Translations under genes and position numbers: made by a program
Source: Anthoceros angustus
Lineage: Eukaryota; Streptophyta; Anthocerotopsida; Anthocerotales; Anthocerotaceae
Reading direction: 5' to 3'
Length of the DNA stretch: 64,000 nucleotides
NCBI GenBank assembly: GCA_010909165.1
Contig: VJWM01000187.1
Coordinates: 186,001 to 250,000, forward strand
The notes under the pieces: model-generated
Seen by the model: only the letters and a program-made list of their open reading frames with translations
What the model was told of the DNA's origin: nothing
Databases searched by the model: none
In this document: positions 56,543 to 64,000 of the stretch, piece after piece
Layout: each line of letters opens with the position of its first letter
Position numbering within the stretch: the stretch's first letter is position 1

Positions 56543-56884
56543 ATCTATATATATCTATGATGTTTTTCTCGTGTTCATGATAACACGTACAAACTTTTAG
56601 AATTGTTGCTCATGTAACTCTTGAGTTTGGTTGTTCTAGTTAGAGCTATTCTATTTCCTATGTTCCAACTCTTTAGGTTGGCTGTTTTAGTTGGAATAAT
56701 TCTATTGATATATTTTATTCTGTTATTCTATTTACGTATCTCCAAGACCTTGCGTCCTATGTGACCGCACACCTGCGGCTTTATCTTCACCGCTTGATGG
56801 TGGCGGTGGTACCGCATTCGCAGACTTTTAGAAATATTGTTACAACACAGCATACATCTAAAACATAGAAGAGACATCGAATCG

Positions 56885-57817
56885 AGCTGCATGAAAGAAA
56901 TTATGGACGACGAGAAAGTCGCACTCCATACAAGTCTTTATGCCTATGATTTTGAGAATGTAGCTCATCCACGACTAGAAAGCTATGCACCACCGCCTTG
57001 TGTGTCCACCAGTTTGACTACGCCATGCCCTCGCTCTTTTTCTTCTCGCCCGCATCCATGCCGCAAAATCTTTCTTTTCAAGCATCAATGCTTCATGGAA
57101 AGCAAGGCGTCCCACCTCCACATTGCTCCACTTCGACAAAGCACCGGCGTGCACATCATGCTTTCTCTCTCATTCTATGGACCAAGTCGAAGGCGCCTCA
57201 CTCTCCCTTGGCGAATAGCCTGCAATGAGAGCGTTCAGTCACAAGGCTTTTTCGGACAACGTATCAAACACTTGTTGCGTCAACAAGGCTCCCAAGCTTC
57301 CCTACTTGTTAGTCAAATTGTCTAAAGGTTGGTTTGCGGCCTTGTTCTAGTATCCGAACATGTACGTGCCTTCCAAGATGCGACGAGGCTTATGCATAAG
57401 GTGTTGGAGAATGTTGAGGAATCCACGCCATGCCTTCAAGCTTGTAGCATACCCCTGTTGAAGGTCTTCATGCGGACCCCTGCCTCCTCATAGGCACGGG
57501 TCCAAGTCACCACATCTTTTGACCAAGTCCATCAAAAGCTCTCCCCCGCAAGCTCGGCCTCCCTTGTGTGTGGTCTTGACTCGAGATTACCCGCTGATAA
57601 AACTTAAAGTCGTGCCCAAACTTTCCCGCCAATGTATAGTGATAAAGGACACGGTCCTCAAATGTCGTGGAACGCATGGTGAGTTTGAAGGATAAGTTGC
57701 ACATGAGTTTGGAGGATAAGCATTTGGACACTCATCTCAGCTCTAAAATCTCCATAGAAAAAAGACAAAACTATCCCGGAGCTTGTCACCGACGCTTAGG
57801 AAATAGTCGACTGAAAA
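56885..57817 (-). pseudogene. PPR-E+ segment P5
   Basis: Full-length PPR segment with E+ region and FEDRVLYHYTLAGKFG, broken by indels. Confidence 0.75.
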
Positions 57818-58307
57818 GGTAATCAACCAACTAATGCCAAACAAACCGAGACTAGTAAGAGCGGGCGGACAAGCCCCTATAGCCAAGTGGTGATGGTCCG
57901 AGTTTTGCAAGTCTATCAAAAGAACAACGTGTGCAGAGGGCCGAGGAGATCAAAAGACAAACCCCATGGTCAACCTTAAGGAGGCTCAACGATCCTTCAA
58001 GGGAGACTTGGAGGTGAGGTCACATGACGACCTTCAAGGAGGACATCCAACAACTGTTGGGCATCAAAAGCCATCGAGGCCCAAGCTGCGGGCAACAAAT
58101 TTGAGAAATGAGCGTTAAGAGAGTCTAGGAGTCCAATATCTTTGCCGACCCCTTGAGAACTTTGTGCAGCATAAGGCGGTTTTCAAGGTTAGGCTAGGTC
58201 GTGTTGAAGAGAGTGAGAGCCGAGAGTCAGAGCCGAGAGTGAGAGTTGAGATTGGTGGTGAGAGCCGAGAGCCGAGCGAGAGGTAGCCTGCCTTCTCAAT
58301 TCGACAA
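57818..58307. repeat. R block R7
   Basis: Complete block with a private microsatellite form containing gagattggtggtgagagcc. Confidence 0.88.
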
Positions 58308-58861
58308 CAAAACACTTGTTGTCGTCAACAAGGCTCCCAAGCTTCCCTACTTGTTAGTCAAATTGTCACCATACACAGGTTGGTTTGCGTGCCTTGTTCT
58401 AGTATCCGAACATGTACGTGCCTTCCAAGATGCAGGCTACGTTTGCATATATGCTTGGAGAATGTTGAGGAATCGCCATGCCTTCAAGCTTGTAGCATAC
58501 CCCTGAAAGGAAGGTCTTCATGCGGACCCCGCCTCCTCATAGGCACGGGTCCAAGTCACCACATCTTTTGACCAAGTCCATCAAAACTGCTCCGCACCCC
58601 GCAAGCCTGGCCTCCCTTGTGTGTGGTCTTGATCGAGATTACCCGCTGATAAAACTTAAAGTCGTGCCCAAACTTTCACCCGCCAATGTATAGTGATAAA
58701 GGACACGGTCCTCAAATGTCGTGAACGCATGGTGAGTTTGAAGGATAAGTTGCACATGAGTTTGGAGGATAAGCTGGACACTCATCTCGTGCTCTAAAAT
58801 CTCCATAGAAAACAGGCAAAACTATCCCGGAGCTTGTCACCGACGCTAGAAATAGCCAGAA
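58308..58861 (-). pseudogene. PPR-E+ segment P5b, N-terminal part
   Basis: Joined to R7 at caattcgacaacaaaacac, so the promoter is missing and PPR sequence begins at aaacacttgttg. It has frames for the RHVH and FEDRV regions. Confidence 0.75.
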
Positions 58862-59351
58862 AAGGTAATCAACCAACTAATGCCAAACAAACCGAGACTA
58901 GTAAGAGCGGGCGGACAAGCCCCTATAGCCAAGTGGTGATGGTCCGAGTTTTGCAAGTCTATCAAAAGAACAACGTGTGCAGAGGGCCGAGGAGATCAAA
59001 AGACAAACCCCATGGTCAACCTTAAGGAGGCTCAACGATCCTTCAAGGGAGACTTGGAGGTGAGGTCACATGACGACCTTCAAGGAGGACATCCAACAAC
59101 TGTTGGGCATCAAAAGCCATCGGAGGCCCAAGCTGCGGGCAACAAATTTGAGAAATGAGCGTTAAGAGAGTCTAGGAGTCCAATATCTTTGCCGACCCCT
59201 TGAGAACTTTGTGCAGCATAAGGCGGTTTTCAAGGTTAGGCTAGGTCGTGTTGAAGAGAGTGAGAGCCGAGAGTCAGAGCCGAGAGTGAGAGTTGAGATT
59301 GGTGGTGAGAGCCGAGAGCCGAGCGAGAGGTAGCCTGCCTTCTCAATTCGA
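58862..59351. repeat. R block R7b
   Basis: Repeats R7 with the same private gattggtggtgag variant 1047 bp further on, so P5b+R7b is a recent tandem copy. Confidence 0.88.
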
Positions 59352-61333
59352 CAACCATTTGTTTTTATGTTTGTTGTTCAATGTCCGCCGTGGTTTCCTC
59401 CGACAATTTCAAACTTATTGGTGGAAAAGATTAAACATCCAAGCTTGAGCAAATCGCACTACTATATAGGATTTTACATCTATCGAGATTAGGTTCATAC
59501 ATATCGAGGTTATGTCAACTCAAAAGTCTATATATGGAGGAAGGCTCCCATGGACTAAACATTATATTAAGCTAGTCATACTGCATCTGGGTCTTGATAG
59601 AAAATGGAACTTCTAGCTTCTCAAGTCTTGTTTATAGTTTTGGTGTCTTTTGTTATACTTTGTAACAAACCCATGCCAAGACATGCATCACGTCATGGAT
59701 GGAAAACTCGTAGCCTTCTCCAAGATTGTAAGTGAAGTACTATCCTCAAACATTCTTTAGGTGTATCGTCTAAATTTGGGATTTGTTGAGTTCATTGGTG
59801 GATCCGCTTTACTCTTTGCAAAATGGATCGTAAGATGGGGTAAACTATGGCCAGCTTGAGATCATTTACCACCTCCTTCGAGAGGTTGTTCAAAAGGGCT
59901 TGGGACATTGGACATTGGGCACGCTAAAATATTCGACTACAATTCCGCCATCATTCAAGCCTTTGCAAAATAGCAACTTTCTATCATGGTGCCCAATAAT
60001 GAGGTGACAGGCTAGCTAGCAATGAGCAAATCACAGAGACGGGTGCAAAACAATGTAGCATTTCCTTCACCAATATTGCCATGATTTTGGTCGGTAATGA
60101 AATACTATCCTACTCGACGCAGAGAACAAGGCATTATGGACCCAAATAGTCCCCGCTATGCAAAATGTCCACAAGTAAGTTCTCATGTCTTTGCATCACT
60201 TGAAATCATATTTTCTAGGCACGATAAGAATACTAATGTCTTTTGTCTCTTTGATACTCATTAGTAACTCTTGGCGATCAAATCAAAGTATCGACTTGTT
60301 CAGCATTTGATGCCTTAAATGTTTCATATCCACCTTCGAAGTGTTTTTCGTGAGGACATCATAGATTCTCCATCAAACCTCTATTGAGTTTTTGGACTTT
60401 ACTTCCTCACCTTTTATGCTCAATGTATATCCATATTTCGCTTATGCATCGATCCCACGCATATATCCTTAGAATATGCTACTTTTGGGAATAATGCAAC
60501 ATCTCGCTTCGATGGGTCATTAGTATATCATAATGTGCTTGATGCAGTTAGATGCATTTTACCATGCTATGATCTCGTAGGTTTTCATCCATTAATATCC
60601 AAATATCGTAAAGGATGGCCTTCGGAGGTGGTGAGAACACAATCGGTGCAAACATAGAACCGCAGCTTCATATAATCGAGGCTGGTGCAAAAGATGATGG
60701 CATCGGAAGGCACGCCATTGAGACCTAATGAGTATATCCAAACATTCATTTTTGCTCTCTTTAATGAAGATTTAAAATCTGGAGCCGACTGACAGAGCAA
60801 CATTTTGGAGCATTTTATCGGATAAAAGTCCAGTTTATGCTCTAGATTGAATTTGGTCAAACAACCAATTACAATGATCCACCCGCTAACTCAAGTATGG
60901 TACCATTATGGTGTGTAGCAAATCCAAGCGCATCACCAAGAACTTCAAAAGGTATACTCTTTGCATGCGGTTCGGGGAGTGATTGATTGCAAGCCCATTC
61001 AAGTAGGGGGTGCTTGTTTGGATCCAAATAATGTTCAAGCCCATGCTTCATGGGCCTTCGACTCATATTGGGCATTCGGGAACAATTTACGGAGCCAAGG
61101 ACACATGTGACTTTAATAAAAGCATTATACTTACAATATTGATCCAAGTAAGTTCTCAATTCCTTTATGTAATCACTTATTTTTATGATGCATTGAATAT
61201 ATTATTGAGTTTTTATTTTTATTTTTATTACTAACAATATCTACAAATTATAGGCACATCAAGTTGTATCTATCCTCATCCGATTGGCAATGCTCCTCTC
61301 ACTACGACCTCAACTTCATATCCAGTCCTTTAG
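59352..61333 (+). pseudogene. GH17-X8 glucanase copy 8, full-length but frameshifted
   Basis: Promoter 59352-59603, ATG 59604, all exons, stop 61331-61333. Variants include extra bases in exon 2 (ttgttcaaaagggcttgg) and a lost catgg before cttggcgatc at exon 3. Exon 3 pieces VIDCKPIQVG and QAHASWAFDSYWAF are seen in different frames. Confidence 0.88.
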
Positions 61334-61674
61334 ATCTATATATATCTATGATGTTTTTCTCGTGTTCATGATAACACGTACAAACTTTTAGAATTGTTGC
61401 TCATGTAACTCTTCGAGTTTGGTTGTTCTAGTTAGAGCTATTCTATTTCCTATGTTCCAACTCTTTAGGTTGGCTGTTTTAGTTGGAATAATTCTATTGA
61501 TATATTTTATTCTGTTATTCTATTTACGTATCTCAAGACCTTGCGTCCTATGTGACCGCACACCGGCGGCTTTATCTTCACCGCTTGATGGTGGCGGTGG
61601 TACCGCATTCGCAGATACTTTAGAAATATTGTTACAACACGACATACATCTAAAACATAGAAGAGACATCGAAT

Positions 61675-62632
61675 CGAGTCGCATGAAAGAAATTATGGAC
61701 GACGAGAAAGTCGTGACTCCATACAAGTCTTTATGCCTATGATTTTGAGAATGTAGCTCATCCCCGACTAGAAAGCTATGCACCTCCTTGTGTGTCCACC
61801 AGGTTTGACCTGGCGCTTCCATGCCCTCGCTCTTTCTTTTCCTGCATCCATGCCGCAAAATCTTTCTTTTCAAGCATCTTTGCTTCATGGAAAGCAAGGC
61901 GTCCCACCTCCACATTGCTCCACTTTCGACAAAGCACCCGGCCGTGCACATCATGCTTTCCTCTCTCATTCTATGGACCAAGTCAAGATCGCCTCACTCT
62001 CCCTTGGCTGAATAGCACGCAATGAGAGCGTTCAGTCACAAGGCTTTTTTCGATAACGTATCAAACACTTGTTGTCGTCAACAAGGCTCCCAAGCTTCCC
62101 TACTTGTTAGTCAAATTGTCACAGCAAAGTTGGTTTGCAGGCCTTGTTCTAGTATCCGAACATGTACGTGCCTTCCAAGATGCAGAGCGCTACGCTTTGC
62201 GCATATATGCTTGGAGAATGTTGAGGAATCGTGCACCGCCATGCCTTCAAACTTGTAGCATACCGCTGAAAGGAAGGTCTTCATGCGACCCCTGCCTCCT
62301 CATAGGCACGGGTCAAATCACCACATCTTTTGACCAAGTCCATCAAAAGCGTCTCCGCACCCAAGCTGCCCGGCCTCCTTGTGTGTGGTCTTGCCCGAGA
62401 TTACCCGCTGATAAAACTTAAAGTCGTGCCCAAACTTTCCCGCCAATGTATAGTGATAAAGGACACGGTCCTCAAATGTCGTGAACGCATGTGGTGAGTT
62501 TGAAGGATAAGTTGCACATGAGTTTGGAGGATAAGCAATGGACACTCATCTCAGCTCTAAAATCTCCATAGAAAAACAGCAGTAACAAAACTATCTGGAG
62601 CTTGTCACCGACGGCTAGGAAATAGGCACTGA
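61675..62632 (-). pseudogene. PPR-E+ segment P6
   Basis: Minus strand 61520-61981 reads VHRMREESMMCT, then GQTWWTHKEVHSFLVGDELH, the clearest E+ motif in the array, and continues QNHRHKDLYGV. Upstream parts are frameshifted. Confidence 0.8.
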
Positions 62633-63109
62633 AAGGTAATCAACCAACTAATGCCAAACAAACCGAGACTAGTAAGAGCGGACAAGCCCCTATAGCCAAG
62701 TGGTGATGGTCCGAGTTTTGCAAGTCTATCAAAAGAACAACGTGTGCAGAGGGCCGAGGAGATCGACAAACCCCATGGTCAACCTTAAGGAGGCTCAACG
62801 ATCCTTCAAGGGAGACTTATGGAGGTGAGGTCACATGACGACCTTCAAGGAGGACATCCAACAAGCGTGGGCATCAAACAGGCCATTGGAGGCCCAAACT
62901 CAAGGGCAACAAATTTGAAAATGAACGTTAAGAGAGTCTAGGAGTCCAATATCTTTGCCGACTTCTTGAGAACTTTGTGCACATAAGATGGGGTTTTCAA
63001 GGTTAGGCTAGGTCGGTGTTGAAGAGAGCTAAGAGTGAGTGAGAGTTGAGAGCCGAGAGCCGAGAGCCGAGAGCGAGAGCGAGAGGTAGCCCGCCTTCTC
63101 AATTTCGAC
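62633..63109. repeat. R block R8
   Basis: Complete block ending in a gagagccgagagccgagagcg tract, followed by a promoter. Confidence 0.85.
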
Positions 63110-64000
63110 AACGGCATTTGTTTTTATGTTTGTTGTTCAATGTCCGCCGTGGTTTCCTCGACAATTTCAAACTTATTGGTGGAAAAGATTAAACATCCAA
63201 GCTTGAGCAAATCGCACTACTATATAGGATTTTACATCTATCGAGATTAGGTTCATACATATCGAGGTTATATCAACTCAAAAGTCTATATATGGAGGAA
63301 GGCTCCATGGACTAAACATTATATTAAGCTAGTCATACCGTGCATTCGGTCTTGATAGAAAATGGAACTTCTAGCTTCTCAAGTCTTGTTTATAGTTTTG
63401 GTGTCTTTTGTTATACTTTGTAACAAACCCATGCCAAGACATGCATCACGTCATGGATGGAAAACTCGTAGCCTTCTCCAAGATTGTAAGTGAAGTACTA
63501 TCCTCAAACATTCTTTAGTGTATCGCCTAAATTTGGGATTTGTTGGAGTTCATTGGTGGATCCGCTTACTCTTTGCATGGATCGTAAGATGGGGTAAACT
63601 ATGGCCAGCTTGAGATCATTTACCACCTCCTTGAGAGGTTGTTCGGCTGGGACATTGGACATTGGGCACGCCAAAATATTCGACTACACCCGCCATCATT
63701 CAAGCCTTTGCAAATTCAGTGCAACTTTCTATCATGGTGCCCAATAATGAGGTGATGGGCTAGCAATGAGCAAACCAGCAGATCGGTGCAAAACAATGTG
63801 GTAGCATTTCCTTGACCAATATTGCCATGATTTTGGTCCAGAATGAAATACTATCCTACTCGACGATAGAGAACAAGGCATTATGGACCCAAATAGTCCC
63901 CGCTATGCAAAATGTCCACAAGTAAGTTCTCATGTCTTTGCATCACTTGAAATCATATTTTTCTAGACGATTTATAAGAATACTAATGTCTTTTGTCTCT
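63110..64000 (+). pseudogene. GH17-X8 glucanase copy 9, cut by window end
   Basis: Promoter 63110-63361, ATG 63362, exon 1, intron 1, exon 2 (VNYGQ frame lost again at ATGGGG) and intron 2 reach the end of the window. The array therefore continues to the right. Confidence 0.85.
63286..63295 (+). promoter_or_regulatory. TATA box of the array glucanase promoter
   Basis: CTATATATGG about 67 bp upstream of the ATG at 63362. The same box is present in the promoter blocks of copies 1 to 8 (in the truncated 39.5-kb block it is shortened). A second TATA-like actatatagg lies about 65 bp further upstream. Confidence 0.6.

Larger units (their letters stand above)
28766..64000. repeat. GH17-X8 / PPR tandem array, base period 3758 bp
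   Basis: One composite unit is repeated to the window end: glucanase promoter, GH17-X8 gene (plus), PPR-E+ segment (minus), R block with GA-type microsatellite, next promoter. Glucanase start codons lie at 34925, 40716, 41654, 43430, 49450, 50607, 54365, 59604 and 63362. Two start-to-start distances are exactly 3758 bp (50607 to 54365, 59604 to 63362). Others are shortened by internal deletions (938, 1776, 1157) or lengthened by local duplications (5239, 6020, 5791). Copies are very similar but carry many 1-4 base length differences. No copy I inspected has an open glucanase or PPR frame. Confidence 0.93.

Noticed and set aside
28766-64000. CRISPR array or plain centromeric satellite
   Set aside because: Units are kilobases long, contain split genes with introns and lack the short repeat-spacer pattern; a simple satellite reading ignores the gene content.

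Overview
The window looks like nuclear DNA of a land plant. The evidence is the plant-specific families present (BURP, GT37 fucosyltransferase, GH17-X8 glucanase, PPR with an E+ motif, HYPK, DUF1499 lumenal type), spliceosomal introns, a Ty3/gypsy element with a tRNA-iMet primer site, and a eukaryotic tRNA-Arg. Introns are very short (mostly 70-125 bp) and genes sit close together, which fits a compact genome such as a Selaginella-like lycophyte. The species is an inference.

Layout. 1-2020: the 5' part of a decayed Ty3/gypsy element on the minus strand, cut by the window edge. 2021-7140: an AT-rich island with one two-exon BURP gene (3660-5005), a rotted second copy of its first part (about 6860-7052) and an 86-bp tandem repeat. 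8210-27875: a GC-rich, gene-dense stretch holding a WD40/inositol-polyphosphate 5-phosphatase (intronless, minus), a DUF1499 thylakoid-type protein (plus), a PRXL2-type thioredoxin-fold protein (minus), a TMEM256/DUF423 membrane protein (minus), tRNA-Arg(TCT) (minus), HYPK (plus), a plant-specific VWWRT-repeat protein (minus), a GT37 fucosyltransferase with two apparent frameshifts (plus), mitochondrial uS10 with a long acidic extension (minus) and an SRP40/NOLC1-like nucleolar protein with LisH (plus). Exon joins given were read by eye from GT-AG borders, reading phase and family similarity.

28766-64000 is one large tandem array that is easily mistaken for anonymous satellite. Read through its introns, each unit carries on the plus strand a four-exon gene for a secreted GH17 beta-1,3-glucanase with a C-terminal X8/CBM43 domain. 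Convergent to it on the minus strand is a PPR-E+ gene fragment, followed by an R block ending in a GAGAGCC/GAGAGTT-type microsatellite, then the promoter of the next glucanase. The basic period is 3758 bp (seen twice, start codon to start codon). Other periods arise from local duplications and deletions. Every copy I could read is broken by small indels. Many junctions between blocks fall on 6-9 bp of sequence shared by the two parents, which suggests microhomology-mediated template switching. One unit carries a roughly 1.5-kb insertion with a 24-bp minisatellite, part of which was then duplicated.

The single-copy genes do not form a pathway. They are housekeeping genes of chloroplast, mitochondrion, nucleolus, ribosome and Golgi beside a repeat-rich flank.
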